DNA from: Voacanga thouarsii
Taxonomy: Eukaryota > Streptophyta > Magnoliopsida > Gentianales > Apocynaceae
DNA length: 64,000 nt
NCBI GenBank assembly: GCA_026120185.1
Contig: JANUWF010001052.1
Coordinates: 124,001-188,000 of the forward strand
Direction of reading: 5' to 3'
In this document: piece after piece, positions 1-11,678 of the stretch
How the letters are laid out: each line of letters opens with the position of its first letter
Position numbering within the stretch: position 1 is the stretch's first letter
Notes under the pieces: generated by a model
Told to the model about the DNA's origin: nothing
What the model saw: only the letters and a program-made list of their open reading frames with translations
Databases searched by the model: none
Translations under genes and position numbers: made by a program

Positions 1-114
1 AAATCATACACAAATAAAATATAAATTCACAAACAAATTTTGAGAATAAATTCTTTTATTAATAAATTCGATAATTACATTAGAAAACTAGTCTAGAGGG
101 CATATATTCCAACA
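1..114 (-). repeat. copia-A 3' LTR, inner end only (cut by window edge)
   Basis: This piece ends in CCAACA, i.e. TGTTGG at the start of the LTR when read on the minus strand, and is followed directly by a purine-rich tract (minus strand). It matches the outer end of the 5' LTR at 37086-37199 with about 11 differences in 114 bases by eye, mostly C/T and G/A. The rest of this LTR lies outside the window. The divergence marks copia-A as an old insertion. Confidence 0.85.
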
Positions 115-723
115 ATCTCCCACTTGCACTCTAAAACTAAGAAAGCATGTATGTGTCCACTCCTATGGCGTCTAAGTGTCTTTTGAAAACTCTCTCAGCC
201 AAAGGTTTGGTAAAGGGATCTACTAGGTTGTTCTTCGAGGTTATTTGTTCCACCACGATTTTCAATCTGTGAATAAAATCCCGGATCAGGTGGTACTTCC
301 TCTGAATGTGCTTCCCCTTCTTGTGGTTCCTAAGTTCTTTGGATTGCTAGAATGCTCCAGAGTTGTTGGAATACACCACAATCGATCTGTCCATGTGTGG
401 CACAACTCCAAGTTCTGAAAAGAACTTTCGAAGCCAAACTGCTTCCTTGGATGCTTCTGAAACTGCCATATACTCAACTTCCATGGTTGAGTCAGCAATA
501 TAAGATTGCTTGATACTCCTTCATGAAACAGCTCCTCTAGACAAGGTGAAGACATATTCACTAGTGAATTTTCTCTCATCCTTATTTGCTTAGAAATCTG
601 AGTCTGTGTATCCAATAGGAAACTAGTCGTCAACCCTGTAAACCAGTATATAATCTTTCGTACCATTGAGGTACTTAAAAATATACTTTACAGCTTGCTA
701 ATGAACCTCCCCAGAGTTTGACT
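115..723 (-). pseudogene. copia-A polypurine tract and RNase H remnant
   Basis: The minus strand shows a polypurine tract (AAGTGGGAGAT) touching the LTR. Upstream in element sense is a decayed copy of the Ty1/copia RNase H domain. It is clearly homologous to 6003-6590 of copia-B (for example the stretches around MRENSLVNMSSPCL and the plus-strand text for the catalytic core), but in-frame stops and frameshifts break it. Homology stops at 723-726, where CACTA-1 begins, and resumes at 20107 with the RT domain. The break is therefore an insertion and not a deletion. It is non-functional. Confidence 0.85.
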
Positions 724-732
724 GATCATGAC

Positions 733-1345
733 AAAAAAAAGTGACTTTTGGCAACACCAGAAAAAGTGTGGCGAAAGTGGCCAAAATTGTGGCAAATATG
801 TTTTTGCCACGGAAATGCCACGGTTTTCGAGGCGTGGACGTTGCGGCCGTTGCAAAAAGTTTGGCACAGTTGTGTAGCCACAAGAAATACCTTTTGCCAT
901 GAATTTACCACAGTTTTGAAGTCATTGTAAATAAAGTGTGGTATTTATTTATGGACTTTAGCCACAGTTTTTCCCAACGATTATTAACTGTGGGCAAATA
1001 TTTTAATTTTTTGTCACAGATTTTCCAACATTTTACAGCCGTGGGGAATATTATTTGTTACAATTAAATTTCTGTTGAAAATAATCATTTTTGTCACGAT
1101 TCTTTTCTAAATTAACACAACTATGGGTAATGCCCATTTGCAACGATTTACTTGCTGTTGTAATTAATACTTTTTGCAACAATTCTTTTCTAAATTGACA
1201 TAACCGTGGGTAATGCCCATTTGCCACATTTCATTGCTGTTGTAATTAATACTTGTTGCCACGGTTCTTTTCTAAATTGACATAACCGTGGGTAATGCCC
1301 ATTTGCTATGATTTCCTTGTAAGTAATTAATACTTGTTGCCACAC
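733..1345. repeat. CACTA-1 left subterminal repeats, including three 82-bp tandem units
   Basis: Many short copies of a TTGCCACGGTT / AACCGTGGCAA-type motif occur in both orientations, as in subterminal regions of CACTA elements where the TnpA-type protein binds. From about 1092 to 1345 an 82-83 bp unit is repeated three times. Each unit contains TTCTTTTCTAAATT, GGGTAATGCCCATTTGC and TAATTAATACT. The motif core is at 1101, 1183 and 1266. Confidence 0.75.
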
Positions 1346-3381
1346 TTTAAAGCTTCAAAAAAAAAAAAAATGGTACGTAATTTTTGAACAACTTTTCATA
1401 TTTTTTACATCCGTAGTGAATGATACATTGAATTCAATATGATGATATTGACAAATTGTTTTTCCTTCTACTTTAACAAGATCATGTACTATACATATAG
1501 AACTATGAAAACATCTAATATTAACAATCAACTATCATTCATTGAATAAACATTCAAAATGCTATCTTCCATTAATAATAAATTAATATATAAAAAAATA
1601 AATAAATTGAGTCTGATATGTGCATGAATCTAATCCTTGATATTAGTTCAAAATAGTCCAAAACAAAATCATAATTTTAACCATGACATCCATCAGAAGT
1701 CATAAAAATTCATTGAGAACAAAAAATAATGCCATAGTTAAATGAACCTTCAACCACTTTGATCTTCATTTATCCTGACATTAAAAAGAAAAAAAAAGAC
1801 AAGATTACTTCTTTATAAAACTATAATCTGAACTTTTAAAATCACTACAAAACTTGTTTTCGATATAAATAATCATCCACTTCAACATAAAATTCGAAAT
1901 CATAAGGCACATAAGCAGCTTTGAAGAAATCTAATGTGCATTGACATAAAGTGAAACTTAAAATGCTATGTGTCACCACATTTGCATGCATTTGAAGCAT
2001 TTGCAGCTTTAAAGCATTTTCATACACCAGACAAAGATCATTTAAAAGTGAATTACAGAAAATTCTCTACAATTCTAGTCCCAATAGGAAATCTCAAGTG
2101 AAATTGCCAGCAAATGATAAACACAGAAGGATCATAATATTCGATAAAATGAAGATGCATTACTATATCATTCAGGTGGTAATTTTCCAAAAGATAAACA
2201 TCTAATAAATGAAACCCCAATTTCCTCATCACCATAACAACACCATACATAAGCTATAATAAGTGATCTGCACATCATCATTATTTGAAATTAAAAGACT
2301 AATTAGACAAAAGCAAAAGAGTAGAATTAATCTATGAGTTCTTACTAAAATAGTACTCTTATGCCAACCAAGTACAACAAAGTACATCCAAAAACAATTT
2401 AGCCAAACAAAGGTAATGCCTTTGCTCAAATTATTGAAATAGTAATTCCCAAGACCTCAGTAGAACACTAATTATTTAAAGCTAGTCCATGTTAACCAAT
2501 AAAGTTCTGCACCAAATATTAAAAGTATTTTCAAAGAGCATACATGGCATTTTCAGCATTTTCTGACTGAGATTATCCCAAAGATTGCTACTATCTAAAA
2601 CAGAAAAGAACACCCGAATCTACGACATATATGTCTCTATTTTAACTTCTTGGTGATTTCAGAAATAGAAAAGAACCAAAAGAACAATATAGTTAATACT
2701 ACAACAGTTCTTCAACATCAGTCGCTTGCTTTTTCAAATCTTGGCCTTTTGAAATTTCAAATTCCCATAAAAGAATGATGAACGGGCAAATATTGCACAT
2801 CATATCTCGATCAAAACAATGGATAAAATGATTGAAGGGCAATTTCAAAATCCAGAAAAATATGCAAAGGGAAGATTGAACTATGATGGAACAACCACAT
2901 TATGTTTAAGGCTACATTATGTTCAAAAGTATACTAAGCACTCAAAAGTATGCTCAAAAGTATACTAAGCATTTTTAGCATCACTACTCAGCATTTTCAG
3001 CTGAAAACTACTCAATTACTACTCAACATTTACACAGCATTTCCAGACAGCATATATAGCATTTTCAGCTGGAAACTATTCAGTATTTTCAGCATCACTA
3101 CTTAGCATTTCAGAGACTATTCCATTACAAGTCTTTTAGCATTTACACAGTATTTTTAGCATCACTACTCAGCAATATTATTCATTTTTCATCTAAAAAC
3201 TACTCAACATTTTCAGCATATCACTACTCAATTACTACTCAGTATTTACACAGCATTTTCAGACTGTATACATAAGCATTTTCAGCATTTTCTACTGGAA
3301 ACTATTTAGCATTTTTAGCATCACTACTCAACAAAGATAGAAGAGAAGCATTTGTTAGTTGGTCCTCCCCTCCCCCCCTAC
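1346..3381. other. CACTA-1 interior, no recognised gene
   Basis: AT-rich sequence with only short chance reading frames (60-66 codons) on the minus strand. I see no domain in them. It looks like intron or spacer DNA carried by the element. The part from about 2925 is a degenerate short-motif array listed separately. Confidence 0.5.
2925..3335. repeat. Degenerate short-motif array (AGCATTTTCAGC / CACTACTCAGC)
   Basis: The words AGCATTTTCAGC, CATCACTACTCA, ACTACTCAAC and TTTACACAGCATTT recur many times in irregular order over about 400 bp. Weaker copies occur near 2525-2570. There is no fixed unit length, so this looks like a cryptically simple region grown by slippage and not a classical tandem repeat. 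Confidence 0.6.
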
Positions 3382-3514
3382 CTTTCCATCATTCCAACTC
3401 CAGTCCTTCCTTTTACTTGGATATGTATCTGTCACAACTGGGTGTTTGGAAGGCTCAAGCAAAGCCAATCTATCATTATTCAGATAGAATAACTTCTGAA
3501 GACTGTTTGACATT
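3382..3514 (-). other. Candidate captured exon of unknown gene
   Basis: On the minus strand an open 133-nt segment (44 codons plus one base) is bounded by a good acceptor (CTATTTTAG) and a donor (AAG|GTAGGG). It encodes a polar stretch including LNNDRLALLEPSKHP and KRKDWSWND. Composition is less AT-rich than its surroundings. I do not recognise the family. It has the same strand and setting as the metal transporter exon at 14379-14600, so it may be a second captured exon. It could also be chance. Confidence 0.3.
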
Positions 3515-3865
3515 CTAAAATAGTAAAGAATTGTTTAATAATAATGTAACTGTAGATGCAGCTTTTAAGTGCATAATCCATAGGAGTTTATAAATGTAAT
3601 GCTAATCTATACATACATCCCATGTGTATGTATTATATGAAAGATTGTTTTTCACTGGGTCCCTTCCATTAACTAGTGCTCATCAAATGGTGTAATTATA
3701 TTGCTGCGTGCAATTAATTAATAGAGAGTAAATAAAGTAGAGTTACAATAAAGTATGGAGGAGCTAAGTCTTACAAGTTTACTTATAAGAAAGGAATAGT
3801 TGGGAGTCCAGCTGAACAAGAAAAGAAAGTTATACGCTCATATTCTTCTAAAGTCTAGCCATTAC

Positions 3866-3889
3866 CTCTCTCTCTCTCTCTCTCTCTCT
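3866..3889. repeat. (CT)n microsatellite
   Basis: Uninterrupted CT dinucleotide run, about 12 copies, just outside the copia-B insertion. Confidence 0.95.
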
Positions 3890-3938
3890 GAGCTGCATTC
3901 TTCCTAGGCAAAGCCAGTCAAGCTCTGGAGGAAAATAC

Positions 3939-5980
3939 TGAGGGAAAATGCAGTAACAAGGAGCCATGGACGGAAAAAAACCAGAGAAAAAAAAATTAAA
4001 ACGCGAGCCATAAAGGCCATGCGAAGCGTGAAGATCATACATTTGCGCTCCTTAACCCTTCTAGGTTGAGTAAGAGCGGATTGAACGACTGGAATTGCCT
4101 CGCTTTGTCCACTTGAAAGAGCTTCCGGTTGAACACCCGCTAGTCTTCTACTCCGCCTTATTTGCATTAACGCTTAGCTCTCCAACTCTCGGGATATTCC
4201 TCAGCCTAACCTCTAGTTGGTGAACACTATGGTGAAGAGGAACGATCTCAAAACTCCTTAGTTCTTTTGCTATTGATTAGCAAAGAACAAGAGAAAAACA
4301 AGAAGAATGAGAGAGACCTTGAGAGAGAGAGACCCACATGAGTGTGTGGCTTGGGAAAGGAAAAATTAGGGTTTTTTTCTTTTCAAAGAGTTGTTTATAT
4401 TTAGCCAAAATTAGGTCTCTTAATCTCTGATAAATATCTCCCCGGGATTTCAAAATACCCGAATGTTATCCTGAGAAACAGTTTGGCCTAATCTTAAACT
4501 CCTCTTAACCGTATCTGGAAAAAACCTTAAGGTCCAAGCTATTGGGCCAGATAAATATTTATTATTTTTCTTGGATCCAAAAGGCCCAAAATAATAAATA
4601 TTAATTATTTATTTTCTGGGCTTACATAAGTAACCCAATAGATAATTAATGAGCCCAAATGAACCATAATAATTAATCTTTAATTATTTATTTCTTGGGC
4701 CTACATAAATAACCCAATAAATAATTAAACATTAATTATTTCCCCTAGTTTAAGCCCAGGTTAATTTCTTAATTATTCATACTGGACCTAGGCCCTGAAT
4801 AATTAATTAACCAAATAAACTAGATAATTAATTTCTCTCAACTCATATTTTATTTATTTATTTATTTATTTATTTATTTTATTCCAATCCAATAATAAAT
4901 TAGACTTCCTGAATAAAATAAAATAAAATAAAATAAAATAAAATCCTCTTCAACTGAGACCAATTCCTCAACCCAAAAATAGTTAGGACTTACGGGCTAT
5001 CCCGATGACCAAAAAGACACATCGCCTTGGCTGCTAAAATGACCAAAATACCCCTACTATATAAATAGCTGTATTTTGCATTTTAAATATTTCTTAATAT
5101 CACCATAAGGAAATATTGACCCCAAGGACAATGCTGCATTCGCAAAGTCTCCGACCTACAGGTGAAATGACTAAAATATCCCTCTACACATCGCCGTACA
5201 TTTAGAGAGAAAGAAGTGTACTAACCCCTCCCTAAATGACATCTACCATCCTTAAGCTTCTAGTCCAATGATCCACGACTTCCTGGAGTGTTTCCGCTTT
5301 CCAAGGGAGCTATCCTAAAGCAAACATCCAAGTCATGTTTCCTAGGGCCCTGGATAATTTAGACCATTCGGACAACCACAAGGGGCGATATAGTGCAGAA
5401 ACTACCTTGTATAAGTCTGTCTTAACTAACCAGTCACACATACCCAACATGCAAGTATATTGGTCCTATGATAGAACCTCAACCACAGCAAATCAAAGTA
5501 TATGCTTCCAGCTTCGCTAGACCACCAACTCATACTCAAGTCGTAGAGTACTAGTCCACGCTGTAGCGGTAGTAGTCTAGGTTTCTACAATATAGTACTT
5601 TGAGAAACCACTACTACAGATCATGTTCTACGTTTTCAAAATACGCTTATGTCATGAAGTGAATGGACTACCCACTGACTAAAGGTAAGCCATTCCCCAT
5701 TTGGAATTCATAACATAATAACCTAAACATGATGAGGTTCCCAGTCTCATCAATAGGTTAAGAACAAATGTTTATGTGTTAAATAACCCGTGATCCATAC
5801 CTTACTGTGAAAGACCACCATTCACATGGATCACTTATTTAAACACAATGGGTCTGTTCCAAACGAAAATCGTGCACAAACAAAAAGTAAATTCACAAAC
5901 AATTTCTGAAAATAAATTCTTTTATTAAATAATTCGATTTTACATCAGAAACCTAGTCTAAGAGGGCATACAATCAAACA
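3939..5980 (-). repeat. copia-B 3' LTR
   Basis: 2,042 bp, begins TGAGGG and ends AAACA on the plus strand. It contains (TTTA)n near 4848-4880 and (AATAA)n near 4912-4944, both also present but shorter in the other LTR. A near-palindromic CTATATAAATAG at 5057-5068 is a possible TATA element in either orientation. Confidence 0.9.
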
Positions 5981-5996
5981 ATCTCCCACTTGCACT
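5981..5996 (-). other. copia-B polypurine tract
   Basis: On the minus strand GTGCAAGTGGGAGAT directly abuts the 3' LTR. This is the plus-strand primer site of the retrotransposon. The same tract adjoins the copia-A LTR at 115-130. Confidence 0.85.
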
Positions 5997-6002
5997 CTAA
6001 GA

Positions 6003-7518
6003 CTAGGTAAGTCCATAGGTGCCCACCCCTATGGCGTCTAAGTGTCTCTTAAAGACTCTCTCAGCCAAATGCTTGGTGAATGGGTCTGCTAGATTGTTTT
6101 CCGAGGTAATATGCTCCACCACGACTTCCCGTCTCTGGATGAAATCCCGGATCAGGTGGTACTTCCTCGCGATGTGTTTCCCCTTCTTGTGGTTCCGAGG
6201 CTCCTTAGATTGCGACACTGCTCCAGTGTTGTCGCAATACATCACAACCGGCCTATCCATATGTGGTACGACTCCAAGTTCTGAAAGAAACTTCCGGAGC
6301 CAGACTGCTTCCTTGGACGCCACCGAAGCTGCCACATACTCAGCTTCCATGGTTGAGTCGGCAATACAAGATTGCTTGATACTCCTCCATGAAATTGCTC
6401 CTCCGAGACAAGGTGAAGACATATCCACTAGTGGATTTTCTCTCATCCTTATCCGCTCGAAGTCCGAGTACGTGTATCCTGTAGGAACCAAATTATCGAC
6501 CACAGTAAACCGACATATAATCTCTCGTTCCCTTGAGGTACTTGAGAATATGCTTTACGACTTGCCAATGAACCTCCCACAGGTTTGAGCGATATCCGCT
6601 AACGAAGCCCACGGCAAAGCAAATATCTGGCCTAGTACACAGCATAGCGTACATGAGACTTCCCACTGCCGAAGCGTAGGGAATCCTACTCATTCTGTCC
6701 TTTTCTTCTTGAGACTTAGGACAGTCCTTCAAAGAAAATGACAACCCATGTCGGCAAGGGATTAGAGCTCCCTTGCATGAGTCCATGCTGTACTTGGCCA
6801 GCATCTTGTCAATGTATGTCGCTTGGGATAATCCTAACATTCTCTGCTTCCTATTTCTAAGAAGCCTAATCCCGAGAATGTAGTTGGCTTCTCCCAAGTC
6901 CTTCATACTGAATTGACTAGACAACCAAACCTTTGTAGATGACAATGTCCCTACATCATTTCCAATGAGTAGAATGTCATCCACATACAGGACAAGAAAA
7001 ACCACATTGATGCCTTCAAGTTTCCTGTACACGCATGATTCATCTTTGTTTTGAATAAAACCATAAGACTTTACGAGTCTCATCAAAACGAATGTTCCAT
7101 GCTCTTGATGCTGCTTAAGTCCATAAATGGACTTCTTAAGCTTGCAAACCATGTGTTCTCGACCTTCGACAATGAAGCCTTCCGGTTGGGACATATAGAT
7201 GTCTTCGCTAAGATGGCCATTCAAGAATGCCGTCTTGACATCCATTTGCCATATCTCGTAATCATAGTGACAGGCGATGGCAAGGAGGATGCGAATGGAT
7301 TTAAGCATGGCTACTGGGGAAAAGGTTTCCTCATAGTCGATACCCTCTTTCTGAGTATACCCTTTCGCCACAAGCCTAGCTTTGAAGGTTTCCACCTTTC
7401 CATCCGCTCCTCTCTTCCTCTTGTATACCCACTTGCACCCAATGGGTTTTATCCCTTCAGGTGAAGCTACAAGATCCCAAACCTGATTGAGGTACATAGA
7501 CTCAATCTCGACTTTCAT
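6003..7518 (-). pseudogene. copia-B reverse transcriptase and RNase H
   Basis: The RT domain (6493-7518) has the copia signatures GCKWVYKRK, FSPVA, QMDVKTAFLNG and the catalytic YVDD (in LVLYVDDILLIGND). RNase H (6003-6503) has the DSTMEAEYVA and CDNTGAV motifs with the ADPFTK end typical of copia. Two breaks are visible. Around 7080-7115 a local segment after YGLKQ reads in a wrong frame and then recovers, implying two compensating indels. Near 6500 RT and RNase H lie in different frames. The domains are well preserved but the polyprotein is not continuous. Cytoplasmic virus-like-particle enzyme in the family; inactive here as written. Confidence 0.9.
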
Positions 7519-8760
7519 TGCTTCATGCCACGATTTGCATCGGCATCGGTAATAGCCTCCTCGTATCTAGCGGGGTCTTGTTCACGATGGTCGGAAACCA
7601 GCTCAAAGGCTTCTCCGGTCCATCTATCAGGAACCCTAGACACTCTCCCACTACGACGAGGCTCCATTTGTACGAGCTCTTGAGGCTGTGCCTCTTCTTG
7701 TTCCAAAATCGGGTCGATAGAAGTTGATTCCATAGATAACTTCTCCTGCAGTTCCGACCTCGTTGAACCTTTAGTGGAAGTACTTTGATCATCTTCCAAG
7801 TATCTAGCATGAGTGCTGACTAGTACCTTCTGCTCCTTAGGATGATAAAAGTAACCTCCTTTTGTCCCTTTTGGATACCCAACAAAATAGCATAATTCGA
7901 TCTTGGTTCCAACTTGTCTCCCTTGATCGGTACATAAGTTGGACACCCCCAAATCCTGAGATGATTCGGACTTGGCTTACGCCCGGTCCACATCTCATAG
8001 GGAGTCCTAGGTACTGACTTGGAAGGCACCAAGTTCGGAATATATGCCGTTGTTTCCGGGGCATATCCCCGGAAGGATACTTGGAAGAGTAGCATGAGAC
8101 ATCATGCTTCGGACCATTTCCATCAACGTCCTGTTCCTTCTCTCGGCTACTCCGTTCTGCTGGGGGTTCCGGCGCGAGAGGCTGGGATACTATCCCATGA
8201 TGTACCATGTAGTCCTTGAATTCACCTAGGAGGTACTCTTCACCACGATTCGATCGTAAGGTTTTGATTAATTTACCTATCCGACGCTCCACTTCAACCT
8301 TAAACTCTTTGATCTTGTCAAAAGAGTCAGACTTGCGTCTCATCAGGTAAATGTAACCATACCTCGTACAATCATCCGTGAACGTGATGAAGTACTCAAA
8401 ACCTCCCCTAGTTGGTGTAGACAATGGGCCGCACACATCAGTGTGAACAAGACTCAACACCTCCTTGGCTCTATCCGCCTTTGGTGTAAAAGACCTTTTG
8501 GTCATTTTTCCCATCAGGCAGGATTCACACTGAGGCCAACTTTCCAATCTCAATGAGCCCAAAGGCCCATCATGGATTAGCCTCTGAATCCTGGTTGAGT
8601 TAATATGACCCAACCTCAGGTGCCAAAGGTATGAATCATTGATATTGGTCTTTCTCTTCTTAGTTAAAGGTTCAAACAGAGCGTTATTTGATTGGTTGTT
8701 AATAGGGTTTAAAAAGAACAAATTTCCATACATGTGCCCGAGTACATAAAATTTCTCCAT
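7515..8760 (-). pseudogene. copia-B integrase and integrase-RT linker
   Basis: Reading from 8760 down: the HHCC zinc finger (HLRLGH ... CESCLMGK), then the DDE core with HTDVCGPL, FTDDCTRYGY and the glutamate in RGEEYL. The frame is lost near 8165 just after GIVSQ. The C-terminal part continues in another frame as 7820-8095 (TPYEMWTGRKPSPNHLRIWG) and then 7515-7952, an acidic, Gln/Glu-rich linker (RRSGRVSRVPDRW) leading to RT. At least one indel separates the catalytic core from its C-terminus. Confidence 0.88.
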
Positions 8761-8799
8761 CTCTGCTGATAGAAATACCGAGAATGGAAAGATACGAGA

Positions 8800-9090
8800 A
8801 TATCCTTGATTAATAAGTTTTGCAAGCTGAAATCAAATTCTGACGAAAACCAGGTACATATAAAATGTCTTTTAAAACCACTATCTTATTACAATCAAAA
8901 ATAAGATCCAGCTCTCCCATTGCAAGGGCCCAGACTTGTGCTCCATTACCCACTCGAAGCCCATGTTCGCCCTTCTTGAGTCTTCTTATCTTCCTAAACC
9001 CCTGCAAGGAGTTACAGATATGATCAGTGGCTCCTGAATCAACAATCCAAGTGGAAGTTGATCCTACCATTGATATGGACTCTAGATAGT
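8800..9090 (-). pseudogene. copia-B aspartic protease
   Basis: An 86-codon segment (8810-9070) contains TWIVDSGATDHICN, the copia protease active site (DSGAT), and the downstream LKDILYVPGFRQNLIS block. It starts internally because the polyprotein frame upstream is broken. This enzyme processes the Gag-Pol polyprotein in active relatives. Confidence 0.88.
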
Positions 9091-9095
9091 AAACA

Positions 9096-9828
9096 TTACC
9101 TGTGGGGTTTTTCTTGGCTTGAAGATCTGGACACTCTTTTTTCCAGTGTCCCTTCTTCCCACACTTGAAGCACTTGCCATTTGGTTTGTCCTTGGGCTGG
9201 TTCTTGGGCTAGTCTTGCATTCCCCTTCTTCCTCTTGAACTTTACGGGCTTAGGCCCGGTTCTTGAAGAAGAGGCCTTAGCAATCATGGCCTTAGGCTGC
9301 GGCTTCATGACCTTCTCCGCCATCCGGAGCTCCTTCATCGGTTCGATCAAACTCATGTTCAACTTGTTCATGTTATAGTTTAACTTGAGCCGAGTGAAAG
9401 AGCCGGTAGAGATTCGAGAACCATGTCCACTTGGCTCTCGGGGTCAATGACGACCCCTAAGATTTCTGCCTCCTCGAAAGCAGCAATCATCTTGAGCATA
9501 TGCTCTCGGACTGATGCTCCCTCGGCCATCTTAGTGTTTACAATTGTTCGAAGAGCCTCCTGCCTTGCGGGCCGGCTCTTGTCCGCGAACATAGTTGCCA
9601 ACGATTGACTTATGTCATATGCGAAGCCATGTGCTCGTGTTTTGATTGGAGCACATTAGACATGGAAGCTAACATATAGCAACGTGCCATTTCGTCGGCT
9701 TTCTTCCATGCCTTTTCAGCCTCTCGCTCTTCGGCGGTGGAACCTTCCCCGATAACGGGGCGAGGTTTCGTAAAGGACATACTTATACTCCTCGAGTTGT
9801 GAGTATTATGTCCAGGTTCCTTTTCCAA
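9096..9828 (-). pseudogene. copia-B gag (UBN2-type) with CCHC zinc knuckle
   Basis: The N-terminus is at 9828 (MEKEPGHNTHNS). The capsid-like region includes EEREAEKAWKKADEMARCYMLASMSN, then MATMFADKSRPARQEALRT in a second frame from about 9601, and MNKLNMSLIEPMKELRMAEK in a third from 9371. The CCHC knuckle (CFKCGKKGHWKKEC) is intact as sequence at about 9132-9182 but lies out of frame with the preceding segment. At least three frameshifts therefore break this gag. Confidence 0.85.
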
Positions 9829-11660
9829 TCCACAGAGTTTGGACCCGTTAACTTATTCTCCCTGAGAATAACGGCCAATGGACTAAAAGAACCTCCCACC
9901 ATTTCTGAAAATCGAAAATAAAAGAAAGAAATTAGTTTGTGAAAACAAAATAAAATTTGTGCATGAAAATAATTTGGCTCTTAGGAAAAGCTGACATAGC
10001 TTCTTGGGAAGATTAACGGTTTCCTAAGCTAAGTGTATTAACCACCACAAATTAATTTCCCTTCTAGGTAATGATCTAGAGAATAACTCCATCGAGGAAT
10101 GGCCGTTTCCTCTCATTTCCTATGGACATACCTCGCACTATAACCTCCAACGTGGGCTAGCCGATCATAGTACGTAGCCCGGGTTATTAATTACATCCTT
10201 CCATTAGATCTAGATCCTTGTGGTATCCCCATCCTATACGGGTTCACTCCCAGGGTAACGCGAGGGGATCCACGATCTCTAATGAGGATCGTGATGGAAG
10301 CCGTGTGGCCGTTGGAACCCCTCTCCCACTTAGTCTTTTAAAATAAAGGTTTTCTGAAAAATATCCTTTTGAAATTTCCATTAAGTTTTTCTTAACTCAA
10401 AAATAAAATATCTAAGTCCAATAAAATCTCTATGTCAAGGCTTATATCCTTTGAGAGATTTCCTCCATGAACTAATTTTATATAAGTTAAAACTTAATGA
10501 TTTCAAAAATTTTCCAATTAAAACTTTCTAGAGACTTTGGTCTCAAGTTTATTTGACAAAATCATTTTTCTAGTCCAAAACAAAACAAAATGGCTCTCCA
10601 TTTTAATTTACAAAAATATCTAAATCAAATATATTTTCTATGTCAAGGATTAAATCCTTTGAGAAAATATTTAAGGATTAATTTTTGTACCAATTAAAAT
10701 AACCATTTAGTTTTTAAAGAAAAATATTTTTCCTTGCCAAAACAAAAGGTTCCCAAAGACTTTGGTCTTTGAGAAAAAGCACGCATAGGTACATAAAAAA
10801 AATAGCATGCTAGAAAGCAATAAACGTTTTCATGCTTTTCTATTTTTTAAACCTAAGTGCCCAAATAATAGAATTAAACACATTAATTAATTAATTAATG
10901 ATCTTGTTTAATCCTAAAATTCCTTACTAATACTTTTCATGCAAATATATTCCAAGAATATAAATATTGCAAAAATATTAACTTCGTCTGGTATGGGATC
11001 CAAAACGAAAAATAAAAAAAATAAAAAAAAATTGCCAAAAAATGGCTGGCGGTCCACTGCACTGGCCGCATAGGATCCGCGCCAAAATAGCCTGCGGTCC
11101 ACCGTAGCCGCAATGCACTGCGCCGCACCAGATCGCACTCCAGTCACGACCCGTGGACTTCGCCCGCGCCCGGTTCTCCTCTGCTGCCGACCCGCGCTTC
11201 AGCCCGAATACCCGCGAGCCAATTGAATTTCAATTCTGCAATTTCATCAGCTCAAATCAAACGCAATTGGCTCGGCTTCGCGGCTCAGCAGCACGGCTCC
11301 ACTCACAGATCTTGCGGCTCGGCTCGGCGGCTTATGAACAGTGTCGTCTTCTTCGTTTTTTCCACTGTCCGCGCGCGAATTTGCAGAAGCTTCCTTTTTC
11401 GTTTTCTTTCTTATTTCTTTGGCTTATTTGGACATTTTTACTTACAAAAAACATCCAAAACAAAAACGCAACCGCCTATACCCATTAAAATTGGGTTTAC
11501 ACGATTAAAACACCAAAGCCAAAAAAAATTACGGAGATCCTATGCTTCCACTGTGAAGCTTACAAATCCACCTATCCCATACCAAAACAGCGAAGGATCA
11601 CAGGTATAATCATCTTCTCCATTTTATTAACTACCATGCTCCCTATATTGATCAAAACCA
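9829..11660 (-). other. copia-B untranslated leader
   Basis: About 1.8 kb between the PBS and gag. No protein of known type on either strand. The stretch 11040-11400 is much more GC-rich than its surroundings and gives chance ORFs on both strands, which I do not accept as genes. The same order occurs in copia-A at about 23500-25361. Confidence 0.7.
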
Positions 11661-11678
11661 ATGGCTCTGATACCACTT
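11661..11678 (-). other. copia-B primer-binding site (initiator Met tRNA)
   Basis: The minus strand reads GTGGTATCAGAGCCAT next to the 5' LTR. It contains TGGTATCAGAGC, complementary to the 3' end of plant initiator methionine tRNA and the usual primer site of plant copia elements. Confidence 0.9.

Noticed and set aside
6019..6588. A 189-codon plus-strand open frame
   Set aside because: It is the antisense of the copia-B RNase H/RT coding region; the minus-strand frame has all the family motifs and this one has none.
7051..7464. A 137-codon plus-strand open frame (and its relative at 20655-20942)
   Set aside because: Antisense shadow of the RT domain, recurring in both copia elements because the sense strand is conserved.
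11153..11609. Two overlapping plus-strand frames of 111 and 128 codons in the copia-B leader
   Set aside because: They lie in a locally GC-rich part of the untranslated leader, show only Ser/Arg/Leu-rich chance sequence, and have no counterpart of similar frame in copia-A.
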